From assembly GCF_014596085.1 (NCBI RefSeq), contig NZ_JACCJY010000007.1, forward strand, positions 124,001 to 188,000: a stretch of 64,000 nucleotides of DNA, in the 5' to 3' direction. Below, one piece after another: positions 42,814 through 51,763 of this stretch (position 1 is the first letter of the stretch; every line of letters starts with the position of its first letter). Made by a program: the position numbers and the translations under genes. The notes beneath the pieces are model-generated. The model saw only the letters and a list, made by a program, of their open reading frames with translations, was not told where the DNA came from and searched no databases. This DNA is from Azospirillum tabaci (GTDB lineage Bacteria; Pseudomonadota; Alphaproteobacteria; Azospirillales; Azospirillaceae).

Positions 42814-43428
42814 TCAGGCCGCGCGGGCCTCCACCAGCTTCACGTAGTCGCCCATCACGAAGCGGCTGTCCATCGCCCCCATGCCCGCCTGCGGCAGATG
42901 GGCCTCGTACCCGGCGGTGTAGCGGGCGCCGAAGGCGAAGCTCAGCCAGGGCGACACCACGCGCATCCACAGCCGTGCCGCCGAGCGCTCCGACTGGGTG
43001 TAGTCGAGGATGCGCAGCGTCCCCTCCGGCTTCAGGATGCGCCGCATCTCGCGCAACACCGGCACCTGAAGCTCCTCCGGCAGGACACAGAAGACGAAGG
43101 TCGCCACCACATGGTCGAAATGGCCGTCGGGGAAGCCGGTGGCGGCCAGATCCAGCACCCGGAACTCCACCGCCCGCCCCAGCTTGTCCGCCCGCTTCGC
43201 GGCGCGGGCGAGCATGGCCGGGCTGGCGTCCACCGCGGTCACGCGGGCGCCGGCGGGGTAGAAGGGGATGTTGCAGCCGGTGCCCGCCCCGGCGTCGAGG
43301 ATGCGCCCGGACAGGCCGCGGAACGTGCCCTGCCGCAGGCGCCGCTTCCACATCACCTCGTAGCCGAGGTCCAGGGCGTCGTAGAGCGGGGCGATGCGTT
43401 CGTAGGTGCGCACATAGCCGGTCTGCAT
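42814..43428 (-). CDS. SAM-dependent methyltransferase (UbiE/PmtA-like)
   Basis: Class I methyltransferase of 204 residues. Motif I (ILDAGAGTGCNIPFY) is near residue 43, then ARVTAVDASPAML and the post-motifs FDHVVATFVFCVLP and LKPEGTLRILDYT. It is related to the UbiE/PmtA group but is only distantly similar to the methyltransferase at 1.7-2.3 kb. The ATG is preceded by GGGGGAG; a longer frame upstream is unlikely. Substrate unknown, perhaps a lipid or quinone. Confidence 0.8.
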   Translation of the reverse strand: MQTGYVRTYERIAPLYDALDLGYEVMWKRRLRQGTFRGLSGRILDAGAGTGCNIPFYPAGARVTAVDASPAMLARAAKRADKLGRAVEFRVLDLAATGFPDGHFDHVVATFVFCVLPEELQVPVLREMRRILKPEGTLRILDYTQSERSAARLWMRVVSPWLSFAFGARYTAGYEAHLPQAGMGAMDSRFVMGDYVKLVEARAA

Positions 43429-43587
43429 GGTTCGAGACTCCCCCGAAGCGGCCCACGCGCGCCACAACCCCACCCCTCAGAGGCGGAGGGCCGGAAGCGC
43501 GTTTCGCCTGTTCTTCCTTTCATAGCAGGCGAATGTGACGGATCATCGCGCCTGGGGTCCAAAGCCCGAAAACGGAATGGAGATGGC

Positions 43588-43917
43588 ATGGATGCGCTGA
43601 ACCCGGCGGCGGAGGCCCGCCGTCAGGCCGGACTGGAAATCCAGGCGCTGGCCGAGGATTTCGAACAGAGCGACGAGGCCGCCTTCCTGCGGATGCGCAT
43701 CATCGGCGGGGTGGTGGCGGGGGTGGTGACGCTGGTCCTGCTGGTGCTGCTGACCGCGGGGGCGGACTGGCGCTATCTGTTCGGCTTCTGGGTGGTGATC
43801 GTCGGCTTCACCTGGATCGGCTACGCCGTGTCCGTCTACCGCCAGCGGCAGCAGACCGCGCGGCTGCGCGCCCTGGCGACCCGCTGGCTGACCGGCGGAA
43901 CCGTCCCACCAGTCTGA
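43588..43917 (+). CDS. Small two-span membrane protein
   Basis: Protein of 109 residues with two adjacent hydrophobic segments (IIGGVVAGVVTLVLLVLLTA and LFGFWVVIVGFTWIGYAVSV) and a basic C-terminal tail. No family recognised. It diverges from the methyltransferase gene and converges with the next one. Confidence 0.7.
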   Translation: MDALNPAAEARRQAGLEIQALAEDFEQSDEAAFLRMRIIGGVVAGVVTLVLLVLLTAGADWRYLFGFWVVIVGFTWIGYAVSVYRQRQQTARLRALATRWLTGGTVPPV

Positions 43918-43944
43918 GAGGGCCGGTCCAAGGAGGGCATAGGG

Positions 43945-44274
43945 TCAGGAGGCGCGCGAACCGCGGCGCTTGCGGCGGCGCTGAAAACGCTGGATGCGCT
44001 CGATCACTTCGCCCATGTCCGCCGCTTCTTCCACCTCGCCGAGATGCAGGAGGACGCGGATGTAGGTGTCGATCAGGCCGAGAACGGCCTCCTCGTCCGT
44101 CACGCCGTAGGCCGCCTGGCCCAAAGCATCGACGATCAGGGTCCCGCTGTCGGCCAGCGCCTCGGCCACCTCGTTGATGGCGCGATCGAGGGCTGTGTCA
44201 TCCCCCTCCGGCGCTTCCAGCACCGGATCGAGGATGTCGGGAAAGGAAAGCCGGTCGGCGGGATAGCCAGCCAT
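43945..44274 (-). CDS. Hypothetical acidic protein behind a terminator hairpin
   Basis: Protein of 109 residues, acidic and helical with a very basic C-terminus (FQRRRKRRGSRAS). Unrecognised. It lies downstream of RNase J on the same strand. A rho-independent terminator ends only 13 bases before its ATG, with TTGGAGAG directly after the T-run. It can therefore only be expressed by read-through from the RNase J side or from a promoter within or before the hairpin, which looks like attenuation. Confidence 0.7.
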   Translation of the reverse strand: MAGYPADRLSFPDILDPVLEAPEGDDTALDRAINEVAEALADSGTLIVDALGQAAYGVTDEEAVLGLIDTYIRVLLHLGEVEEAADMGEVIERIQRFQRRRKRRGSRAS

Positions 44275-44287
44275 GGGCAACTCTCCA

Positions 44288-44314
44288 AGAAAAAACAGGG
44301 CCGTGAACCGGCCC
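44288..44314 (-). terminator. Rho-independent terminator/attenuator after the RNase J gene
   Basis: On the minus strand GGGCCG-GTTCA-CGGCCC is followed by TGTTTTTTCTT. It sits 86 bases after the RNase J stop and just before the ribosome-binding site of the following small gene. Confidence 0.82.
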
Positions 44315-44399
44315 CTGGTGCGCGCGAACGGAGGGCGGGTGTCCCCCTTCTGGTGTTTCGTGGCCCTATGAAACGTGACGGTAAGGAAGGATGGCCGCG

Positions 44400-46010
44400 T
44401 CAGGCGGCCATCGATTCCAGGGCTTCCGCCAAGGCGTCCGCATCCTCCGCGACGGGGAGACCCGTCCAGGGGATCAGTTCGCGCCCGGTGTTGGCGAGGC
44501 GCTTGGCCTCCATATGGCCGATCACCGCGGTGCCTTCCCGCGCGATCCGCAGGATGTCGCCGTCCTCCGGAACCAGCGCCCGCTCCACGCCACAGGCGCG
44601 GGCGAGGCGGGCGTGGGCCTCCAGATGCTCGATGGTGCCGTGCACCGGCACGGAGAAGCGCGGGCGGATCAGGTCGTACATGCGGATCAGGTCATCCCGC
44701 TTCGGGTGGCCCGACACATGCACCGGCGCGTCGGCCGGGGTCACCACCGTCACGCCCTTGGCCTTCAGATGGTCCTGCACGTCGGCCAGCACCACCTCGT
44801 TGCCGGGGATGGCGCGGGCGGAGAAGATCACCGTGTCGCCGCTCTCCAGCCAGAGGTCGCGATGGCCGTCGCGGGCCAGCCGGCTGAGCGCCGCCCGTTC
44901 CTCGCCCTGGCTTCCGGTGCACAGGAAGACGAGGTTCCGGCGCGGCGTCCAGGAGGCTTCCATGATGGAGATGAACTCCGGAGCCTTCTCCAGATAGCCG
45001 CTGGCGCGGGCCGCCTTCTCCATGCGCAGCATCGACCGGCCGACCAGCACCACCTTGCGGTCATGGGCCGCCGCGGCCTCCGCCACCGCCTGCATGCGGG
45101 CGACGTTGGACGCGAAGCCGGTCACCGCGATGGCGCCCTTGCGCCCGGCGAAGGCCTCGATCAGGCCGGCGCGGGCGTCCGCCTCAGACCCCGTGGTGCC
45201 GTCGACGTTGGCGTTGGTGCTGTCGCACATCATCGCCAGCACGCCCCGGTCGCCCAGCCGCTTCAGCGCGTCCAGATCCATGGTCGGGCCGACCAGCGGG
45301 TGCGGATCGAACTTCCAGTCGCCGGTGTGCAGGACCGTGCCGGCCTTGGTGTGGATCGCCACCGACACCGGCTCGGGGATCGAGTGGGTGACGGTGATCG
45401 TCTCGATGCCGAAGGGGCCGATCTCGAAGGAGGCGCCCGGCTCGAACACCCGGATGCGGGCGTGGCGCAGGCCGCCGGTCTCCTTCAGCCGGTCACGGAT
45501 CACGTGCGCGGCGAAGGGAGTCGCGTAGATCGGGCATTCCAGCCCCGGCCACAGATGGTGGATGGCCCCGATGTGGTCTTCGTGGGCGTGGGTGACGACC
45601 AGTCCGACCACCTCGTCCATCCGCTCCTCGATGAAGGAGGGATCGGCCATCAGGCTGTCGATGCCCGGCGCCTCGTCGCCCATGAAGGCGACGCCGGCGT
45701 CCACGATCAGCCATTTTCCGGCATGGCCGTAGAGCGCCATGTTCATGCCGATGCGCGAGCAGCCGCCGAGCGGGATGAACAGGATTTCGTCGTTGCCCGG
45801 CACCGGGCCGGGTACCGGCGCGCCGGGCGGACGGGTCGCCTTTGGGCGCTCGTAGGGCTTGGGGTTCTGGTTCTTCTGGAAACGCGGGCCGCCGGACTTG
45901 CCGCTGCGCACATCGCCAACAATCGTGTTCGGGCGGTTGCCGCCAAAATTCGAGTTCGGGCGGTTGCCGCCCTTGGGCGCCGCGCGGCGGCGCTTGTTAT
46001 CAAACGTCAT
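44400..46010 (-). CDS. rnj: Ribonuclease J
   Basis: Metallo-beta-lactamase/beta-CASP ribonuclease of 536 residues that processes and degrades RNA from 5' ends. The zinc site VTHAHEDHIG is at 140-149 (His141, His143, Asp145, His146), with HTGDWKFDP and the beta-CASP motifs (CDSTNAN, VTGFASN, SARAIPGNE) following. An N-terminal ~72-residue extension rich in Asn, Arg, Gly and Pro is unusual for this family and probably disordered, perhaps binding RNA. It ends in a C-terminal helical domain. A terminator follows. Confidence 0.92.
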   Translation of the reverse strand: MTFDNKRRRAAPKGGNRPNSNFGGNRPNTIVGDVRSGKSGGPRFQKNQNPKPYERPKATRPPGAPVPGPVPGNDEILFIPLGGCSRIGMNMALYGHAGKWLIVDAGVAFMGDEAPGIDSLMADPSFIEERMDEVVGLVVTHAHEDHIGAIHHLWPGLECPIYATPFAAHVIRDRLKETGGLRHARIRVFEPGASFEIGPFGIETITVTHSIPEPVSVAIHTKAGTVLHTGDWKFDPHPLVGPTMDLDALKRLGDRGVLAMMCDSTNANVDGTTGSEADARAGLIEAFAGRKGAIAVTGFASNVARMQAVAEAAAAHDRKVVLVGRSMLRMEKAARASGYLEKAPEFISIMEASWTPRRNLVFLCTGSQGEERAALSRLARDGHRDLWLESGDTVIFSARAIPGNEVVLADVQDHLKAKGVTVVTPADAPVHVSGHPKRDDLIRMYDLIRPRFSVPVHGTIEHLEAHARLARACGVERALVPEDGDILRIAREGTAVIGHMEAKRLANTGRELIPWTGLPVAEDADALAEALESMAA

Positions 46011-46566
46011 TCGTCCTTCTGCTTCACAACATCTCAGCCGGCATTCAACGCTGCCGGACGGGCGTGCATCGCGTGTCGATGCGGATCTCGGGGGTCTCCC
46101 CGGCCATCGGCGGCGCCAGGACCGTGGGGATGGGTCGAGGCGGCCGGCCGAACCGGCCAGGGAGAGCGGTGTTCGAGCCAGTAATCCAGATGAAGACGCC
46201 GGTCAACCGCTGAATCATGACCCGGAAAGGGGTTCGCCGGTCGGTCACCCGAAGGTTACGGCCATCCGCCGGCGATGTTGCACATATGTTTCCTTCGCCG
46301 CGGCGTTCAAGGGGGCGCTGGACCCCGATCGTCCGCTGCGTTCGCGCGGAACGGCGCAGGCGGCGTGGATGCTGGGGTTGCGGGCTCCTCAGAGCGCTCC
46401 GGTTGGCTGGCCTGTTCTGGGCGCATGGCAAAGACATAACCAAAGACGTGGCCAAAGACGTGGCCAAAGACATGGCAAAGCCACCGCCGGGCCGCGATCC
46501 TTCGCCGCCTCCCCTGTTGTTTTCGAACGCCCGGCGAACGGGCACCGTCCAAGTGGGGAGCATCCC
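46011..46566. other. Gene-free region between RNase J and the BON-domain gene
   Basis: About 555 bases without a convincing gene. It must hold the divergent promoters of RNase J (minus) and the BON protein (plus). A reading frame spans much of it but has poor codon composition and overlaps the BON gene in another frame. A 12-bp tandem repeat lies in the middle, and a GCCCG-GCGAA-CGGGC hairpin near 46530. Confidence 0.5.
46429..46476 (+). repeat. Four tandem 12-bp units CAAAGACRTGGC
   Basis: Units read CAAAGACATAAC, CAAAGACGTGGC, CAAAGACGTGGC and CAAAGACATGGC, directly adjacent. If translated they give KDxAK-like repeats, but the surrounding frame is not supported. Their position in a regulatory gap suggests iterated binding sites or replication slippage. 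Confidence 0.8.
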
Positions 46567-47862
46567 ATGTCCGACTATGAATCCAGGTGGAGGAACGATC
46601 AGGGCTACCGCCGCGACGACGACCGGTGGGAGCGCGACCGCGGACGCGGCGAAAGCCGCGAGTGGAGCGCCGGTTCTTACCAGAACCGTGGCCGTGACGA
46701 GTTCGGTCAATCGAATTGGGGCCAATCCGGATCGGGCCAGTCTGGCCGTTCCAGCATGATGGGTGGCGGGGGCCGCCAGCCCGGCTACGGCTATGAGGGC
46801 CAGGGCCGCGAAGGCTTCGATTATGGCCGCGACTATTGGCGCCAGCAGGAAGGCCGGGGTGATTACGGCCAGGGCTCCTATGGTCAAGGCTCCTACGGCC
46901 AGGGCTCCGGCAGTCGCGACTACAGTCGTGATTATGGGGGCCGTGATTATGGGAGCCGCGATTATGGGGGCCGCGACTACGGCTCCCGCGGTTCCTTCGG
47001 CCAGGGCCAGCGCGACTGGCGCTCCCGCGACGACCGCCAAAACTACGAAGACCGCAGCGACTATGGTCAGGACTTCGGCTACCGCGGCGGCTTCGGGCGT
47101 TCCGATTATGGCAGCCGCGACTACGGCGGCATGGATTACGGGTCCCGCGGCTACGGAAACCGGGACTACAGCAGCCGCGACTACGGCAACCGCGATTACG
47201 GCCGGATGGGTTATGGCGGCGGCAGCGGTTACGGCCGCAACGAGGATCGCGGTTTCTTCGAACGGGCGGGCGACGAGGTGGCCTCCTGGTTCGGAGACGA
47301 GGATGCGGAACGCCGCCGCCGCATGGATGCCCGCAACGACGATGCCGGCGCCCAGCACCATCGGGGCCGCGGCCCGCGCGGCTACACCCGCTCCGACGAC
47401 CGCATCCGCGAGGATGTGAACGACCGTCTGACCGACGATCCTTACATCGACGCATCGGAGATCGACGTGACCGTCAGCAACTGCGAGGTCACGCTGAGCG
47501 GCACCGTGGACAACCGCCGCACCAAGCGCCGCGCCGAGGACATGGCCGAGACCATCTCCGGCGTCCGCCACGTGCAGAACAACCTGCGCGTCCGCGAGCA
47601 GACCTTCGGCGGCACCGGCACCACCGCCGGAGCGTCGGCCATGGCCGGGCTCGGCACCACCGGGTCTTCCAACACCGGGATGGGCAGCACCGGGATGAGC
47701 GGGTCCACAACGGGCACGTCCGGCACGTCCGGAACCTCCAGCACGTCCGGGACCGGCATGTCCGGCACCAGCGGCACCGGCATGAGCGGAACCTCCGGAA
47801 CCGCGGACAGCACCAGCCGCACCAGCACGTCCAGCAGCACCACGGGCAGCAACATCCGCTGA
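46567..47862 (+). CDS. BON-domain protein with long Tyr/Gly/Arg/Asp repeat region
   Basis: Protein of 431 residues in three parts. Residues 1-235 are low-complexity, built from units such as YGSRDYGG, YGQGS and YGNRDYS. Next is the motif SWFGDEDAERRRRMD (about 238-252), then a BON domain (about 275-340; DVTVSNCEVTLSGTVDNRR). The C-terminus is Ser/Thr/Gly/Met-rich (TSGTSGTGMSGT units). BON domains bind membranes or ligands in stress proteins like OsmY. No signal peptide is present, so it is probably cytoplasmic; the aromatic/Arg region resembles condensate-forming sequences. GGGGAG precedes the ATG and a terminator follows. Confidence 0.85.
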   Translation: MSDYESRWRNDQGYRRDDDRWERDRGRGESREWSAGSYQNRGRDEFGQSNWGQSGSGQSGRSSMMGGGGRQPGYGYEGQGREGFDYGRDYWRQQEGRGDYGQGSYGQGSYGQGSGSRDYSRDYGGRDYGSRDYGGRDYGSRGSFGQGQRDWRSRDDRQNYEDRSDYGQDFGYRGGFGRSDYGSRDYGGMDYGSRGYGNRDYSSRDYGNRDYGRMGYGGGSGYGRNEDRGFFERAGDEVASWFGDEDAERRRRMDARNDDAGAQHHRGRGPRGYTRSDDRIREDVNDRLTDDPYIDASEIDVTVSNCEVTLSGTVDNRRTKRRAEDMAETISGVRHVQNNLRVREQTFGGTGTTAGASAMAGLGTTGSSNTGMGSTGMSGSTTGTSGTSGTSSTSGTGMSGTSGTGMSGTSGTADSTSRTSTSSSTTGSNIR

Positions 47863-47875
47863 CCGTGCCCGGCGC

Positions 47876-47909
47876 GCCCCTCCCGCCTTCGCCGGCGGGA
47901 GGGGCTTTT
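47876..47909 (+). terminator. Rho-independent terminator of the BON-domain gene
   Basis: A perfect 12-bp stem GCCCCTCCCGCC/GGCGGGAGGGGC with a 6-nt loop is followed by TTTT, 13 bases after the stop. Confidence 0.88.
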
Positions 47910-47920
47910 CCTGTCCGCCG

Positions 47921-49717
47921 TCAGTCCCCGTCCTGGCGCTGCTCCGCCGGCTTCTCGGCGCGGGTCAGATTGAAGGCGGTGTTGATCAGGGCGATGTGCG
48001 AGAAGGCCTGCGGGAAGTTGCCGACCAGCCGCTTCGCCGTCGTGTCGTACTCCTCCGACAACAGCCCCAAATCGTTGCGCAGGGCGAGCAGACTGTTGAA
48101 GAGCGCCTCGGCCTCCGCCTGACGCCCTTGCAGCACATAGACGTCGGCCAGCCAGAAGGAGCAGGCGAGGAACACCCCCTCCCCGTCGGGAAGCCCGTCG
48201 TCGGTCCTTTCCGTCCGGTAGCGCATGACCAACCCGCCCCGGAGCAACTCCTGCTCGATGGCGGCGACGGTGCCCCGGATGCGGGGATCGTCCACCGGCA
48301 GGAAACCGAGCATCGGCAGCATCAGCAGCGCCGCGTCGACGTGGCTGGCGCCGTAATACTGGACGAAGCTGTTCCGCTCCCTCGAATAGCCTTTGGCGCA
48401 GACATCCTCGAAAATGGCCAGCCGCAGCGCCTTCCAGCGATCCAGCGGCGCGTCCAGGCCGAACTTCTCCGCGCTCTTCACCATGCGGTCAACGGCGACC
48501 CAGGCCATCACCTTGGAATGGGTGAAATGCCGCGCGCCGCCGCGCACCTCCCAAATGCCCTCGTCGGGCTGGTCCCACACCGATTCCATGTGGTCGAGCA
48601 AGGCGCACTGCACGCGCCAGGCTTCCGGCCTGATCTCGATGCCGCGCATCCGCGCCTGATGCGCCGCGTCCATCATCTCGCCATAGACGTCGAGCTGGAG
48701 CTGGGGAGCCGCGGCGTTGCCGACGCGGACCGGACTCGCGCCCTCGTAGCCCGGCAGCCAGGGCACCTCCCATTCCAGCAAACGCCGCTCCCCGGCGATG
48801 CCGTACATGATCTGGATTTGTTGGGGACTGCCGGCGATGGTGCGCATGCCCCAGTCGCGCCAGTCCCGCGCCTCCTGCAGATAGCCGGCGTTCATCAGCG
48901 CCAGCAGGGTCAAAGTGGCGTCACGCAGCCAGCAGTAGCGGTAGTCCCAGTTCCGCACCCCGCCGAGCTGTTCGGGAAGGGAGGTGGTCGGCGCCGCGAC
49001 GATGCCTCCGGTCGGGCGGTAGGTCAGCGCCTTCAGCGTGACCAGCGAGCGCACCACCGCGTCCCGCCAGGGGCCGCTGTACGCGCAGCGCCCGCTCCAC
49101 TCCTCCCAGAAACGCTCGCTCTCGGTCAGGGCCTGCTCGGCATCGACCGGCTGCGGCAATGGCAGGTGCGAGGGGGAATAGGTCATCACGAAGCTGATGC
49201 TCTCACCCTCCGCCACGGTGAAGTCGGCGACGGTGCTCAGATCCTCGCCATGGATCGGGGCGCTGGTGTGCAGAACGACCATGTCCGGCCCGGCGATGGC
49301 GCGCAGGGTGTGTGGGCCGATCCGCGTCACCCACGGCACGACGTGCCCGTAGCCGAAGCGCAGCGTCAGGTCCATCCGCATGGCGACGCGCCCGCGCCGC
49401 CCGCGCAGGATGCGCACGACGTCCGACGCCGCGCCGCGCGGGGGCATGAAGTCGATCATCGTGACCGCGCCCTCCGCCGTCTCGAACTCCGTTTCCAGGA
49501 TCAGGCTGTCGCCGCGGTAGCGCCGGGTCGTGCGGGCGTCGGGATCGCTCGGACGCAGCAGCCAGCGCCCGTTCTCCGGCGTGCCCAGCAGCGCGGCGAA
49601 GCAGGCGTCGGAATCGAAGCGCGGCCAGCACAGCCAGTCGATGGAGCCTTCGAGGGACAAAAGGGCTGCGGTCTCGCAGTCTCCCAGAAGGGCGTAGTCC
49701 TCGATGCGGGAGGCCAT
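47921..49717 (-). CDS. GH15-family glucoamylase/trehalase-like enzyme
   Basis: Glycoside hydrolase family 15 protein of 598 residues. An N-terminal beta-sandwich (IEDYALLGDCETAALLS, DWLCWPRFDSDACFAALLG) is followed by an (alpha/alpha)6 barrel with GGVRNWDYRYCWLRDA, catalytic acid region DEGIWEVRGG and catalytic base LLSEEYD near 565. No signal peptide, so it acts in the cytoplasm. Bacterial members of this layout hydrolyse trehalose or alpha-glucans; some lack a known substrate. Convergent with the BON gene, next to a terminator. Confidence 0.9.
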   Translation of the reverse strand: MASRIEDYALLGDCETAALLSLEGSIDWLCWPRFDSDACFAALLGTPENGRWLLRPSDPDARTTRRYRGDSLILETEFETAEGAVTMIDFMPPRGAASDVVRILRGRRGRVAMRMDLTLRFGYGHVVPWVTRIGPHTLRAIAGPDMVVLHTSAPIHGEDLSTVADFTVAEGESISFVMTYSPSHLPLPQPVDAEQALTESERFWEEWSGRCAYSGPWRDAVVRSLVTLKALTYRPTGGIVAAPTTSLPEQLGGVRNWDYRYCWLRDATLTLLALMNAGYLQEARDWRDWGMRTIAGSPQQIQIMYGIAGERRLLEWEVPWLPGYEGASPVRVGNAAAPQLQLDVYGEMMDAAHQARMRGIEIRPEAWRVQCALLDHMESVWDQPDEGIWEVRGGARHFTHSKVMAWVAVDRMVKSAEKFGLDAPLDRWKALRLAIFEDVCAKGYSRERNSFVQYYGASHVDAALLMLPMLGFLPVDDPRIRGTVAAIEQELLRGGLVMRYRTERTDDGLPDGEGVFLACSFWLADVYVLQGRQAEAEALFNSLLALRNDLGLLSEEYDTTAKRLVGNFPQAFSHIALINTAFNLTRAEKPAEQRQDGD

Positions 49718-49902
49718 GGCACGCTCTCGAACGATTGGGGAGGCCCTTGGGCAACGGCCTGCGACCGCTCCGGTTCCCTCCGGTTAAGACCCTGAGCCGA
49801 CGAAGGTCGATCGTCCGGTTTGACGATTCTGGCCGTCCGGCCCACGTGGTAGCGTTTTCGTCCGCCGCCCCCATCGCCGCAGGACGACGCAACGAGGCCA
49901 CC

Positions 49903-51408
49903 ATGAAAACCGGACGCGCCACGCCCCGGCGGCATTCCCCCCGCCCCGTCCACCTCGTGGCGGCGGCTCTCCTTCTTGCCGGCCTTCCGATGACGGCGGC
50001 GGGAGCGGAGCCCCCCACCATCTCCCTGCGGCCGGGAAACGACATCCAGGCGGCGGTGGACCGCCATCCCCCCGGCACGCGCTTCCGGCTGGAGGCCGGT
50101 ATCCACCGCCTGCAGTCCATCGTGCCGAAGGACCGCAACCGGTTCGAGGGCGCCCCCGGTGCCGTGCTGAGCGGAGCGCGAAAGCTGACCGCCTTCGTCC
50201 GCCGCGGCTCCGTCTGGGTGGCCCGAGGGCAGACACAGGAGGGCTGGGTCAACGCGGCGGAGTTCTGCCGCTCCGGCTTTCCCCGCTGCGCCCGTCCGGA
50301 GGACCTGTTCATCGATGACACGCCGATGCTGCATGTCGGCAACCGGTCCGCCGTCGGACCGGGGCGCTGGTTCTTCGACTACGACGCCGACGAGATCCTG
50401 ATCGGCGACGATCCCACCGGGCGGACCGTGGAGACCAGCGTCATCCCCCGTGCCTTCGGTGGCAGGGCGTCGGGCGTCGTTATCCAGACGCTGACCATCG
50501 AGAAATACGCAGCCCCGATCCAGGCCGCCGCCGTGGACGCGGAGTTCGGCCCCGGCTGGACCGTCCGCAACACCGTCCTGCGCTTGAACCATGGCGTCGG
50601 CGTCAACGCCGGCAGCGGCAGCCGCATCCTCGGCAACCGCATCATCGACAACGGCCACGCCGGCTTTTCCGGGTCGGGGACGGATTTCCTGATCGCCGGC
50701 AACGAGATCGCCCGCAACGGCTATGCCGGCGTCGACTTCTATTGGGAGGGGGGCGGCGGCAAGATCACCGAGTCCGGCGGCGGCGGACTCATCCGCGGCA
50801 ACTGCGTCCACGACAATGTGGGCGCCGGGATCTGGGCCGACATCGACGTGCACCGGCTGGTGATCGAGGACAATCTGGTCTTCGGCAACGCCGACAACGG
50901 CATCACCTACGAGATCAGCTACGACGGGGTGATCCGCAACAACCGGGTCGCCGACAACGGGCAGCGCGGCCAGGGCTGGTTCTGGGGCGCCCAGATCCTG
51001 ATCTCCAGCGCGCAGGGCGTGAAGGTCTACGGCAACGACATCGACGTACCGGGCGGCTACGGCAACGCGGTGATGGTGGTGTCCCAGGACCGCGCGCCCT
51101 ACACCCCCGCCGTCGGCAACGAGATCTTCGAAAACCGCATCGTCATCCGCAACGCCGACGCGCGCATTGGCGCCGTCACCGACGTGGACGCCGACAACGC
51201 CTTGGTCGCCGCCGGCAACCGCCTGTACAGCAACCGCTACCATCTGGCGGATTTGGGGAAGCGCGTCTGGTTCTGGAACGACGCGGAGGCCGACTGGAAC
51301 GCCATCCGTGCCCAGGGGCAGGAGACGGGAAGCGTCGTCCATGCCGGCATTCCACAGAAGACGTCGCTGACCTGCCCCTCCATGGTCCACCAGGACAGGA
51401 GTCGATGA
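49903..51408 (+). CDS. Secreted right-handed parallel beta-helix protein
   Basis: Protein of 501 residues with a signal peptide (about 1-35, ending TAAGAEP). It has a NosD/pectate-lyase-like right-handed beta-helix of many N-rich turns (ILGNRIIDNGHAGFSGS, FLIAGNEIARNGYAGV, VIEDNLVFGNADNGITYEI, VIRNNRVADNGQRG). Such folds occur in polysaccharide lyases, epimerases and hydrolases. No catalytic residues could be assigned by eye. It is divergent from the GH15 gene and may act on surface or plant polysaccharide. Confidence 0.83.
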   Translation: MKTGRATPRRHSPRPVHLVAAALLLAGLPMTAAGAEPPTISLRPGNDIQAAVDRHPPGTRFRLEAGIHRLQSIVPKDRNRFEGAPGAVLSGARKLTAFVRRGSVWVARGQTQEGWVNAAEFCRSGFPRCARPEDLFIDDTPMLHVGNRSAVGPGRWFFDYDADEILIGDDPTGRTVETSVIPRAFGGRASGVVIQTLTIEKYAAPIQAAAVDAEFGPGWTVRNTVLRLNHGVGVNAGSGSRILGNRIIDNGHAGFSGSGTDFLIAGNEIARNGYAGVDFYWEGGGGKITESGGGGLIRGNCVHDNVGAGIWADIDVHRLVIEDNLVFGNADNGITYEISYDGVIRNNRVADNGQRGQGWFWGAQILISSAQGVKVYGNDIDVPGGYGNAVMVVSQDRAPYTPAVGNEIFENRIVIRNADARIGAVTDVDADNALVAAGNRLYSNRYHLADLGKRVWFWNDAEADWNAIRAQGQETGSVVHAGIPQKTSLTCPSMVHQDRSR

Positions 51409-51518
51409 CCTTGCCCTCGGCCCATTCTTTCCTTGGGAGCGAAGTTCACGCATCCCGACAAGTAAAGGTTTCAGCGCCACTGTTACAGATTTGAAAAAGT
51501 TACTAATTTGGGGGTACT

Positions 51519-51547
51519 TTGCGGATATCCGCGCACAGTATTATGAT
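51519..51547 (+). promoter_or_regulatory. Promoter TTGCGG-N17-TATGAT overlapping palindrome GCGGATATCCGC
   Basis: The perfect 12-bp palindrome GCGGATATCCGC (51521-51532) covers the -35 box. It lies about 220 bases before the first regulator gene in an AT-richer, gene-free 355-base region. Confidence 0.5.
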
Positions 51548-51558
51548 CTTGTTTGCGA

Positions 51559-51587
51559 TTGACGGTCAAAACGGGCTGCGATGTTAT
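51559..51587 (+). promoter_or_regulatory. Second putative promoter TTGACG-N17-TGTTAT
   Basis: A second -35/-10 pair 40 bases downstream of the first, on the same strand, in the leader of the first LuxR-type gene. Confidence 0.45.
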
Positions 51588-51763
51588 AGGTTCGAAGCGG
51601 TCGCACAGACCTCTTGCAGCATCGCCTTCCCGCTTGATCCGGTTCATTTGATCGAACAGCGCCAAAGTCATCGCTCCGGTGATGTCGGCGGCGACCCTTG
51701 CGACGATCATGGACGGTTCCACGGAGTGGCGTGTCCATGGCGTGTGGCTGAGGGAGATTATGT

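Noticed and set aside
46429..46476. CRISPR-like repeat
   Set aside because: The 12-bp units are directly adjacent without spacers, so this is a simple tandem repeat. No CRISPR array or cas gene was seen anywhere in the window.
46217..46759. A plus-strand frame with KDVAKDVAKD-like repeat
   Set aside because: It overlaps the BON gene in another frame, has poor codon composition and no ribosome-binding site. Only the DNA repeat was kept.
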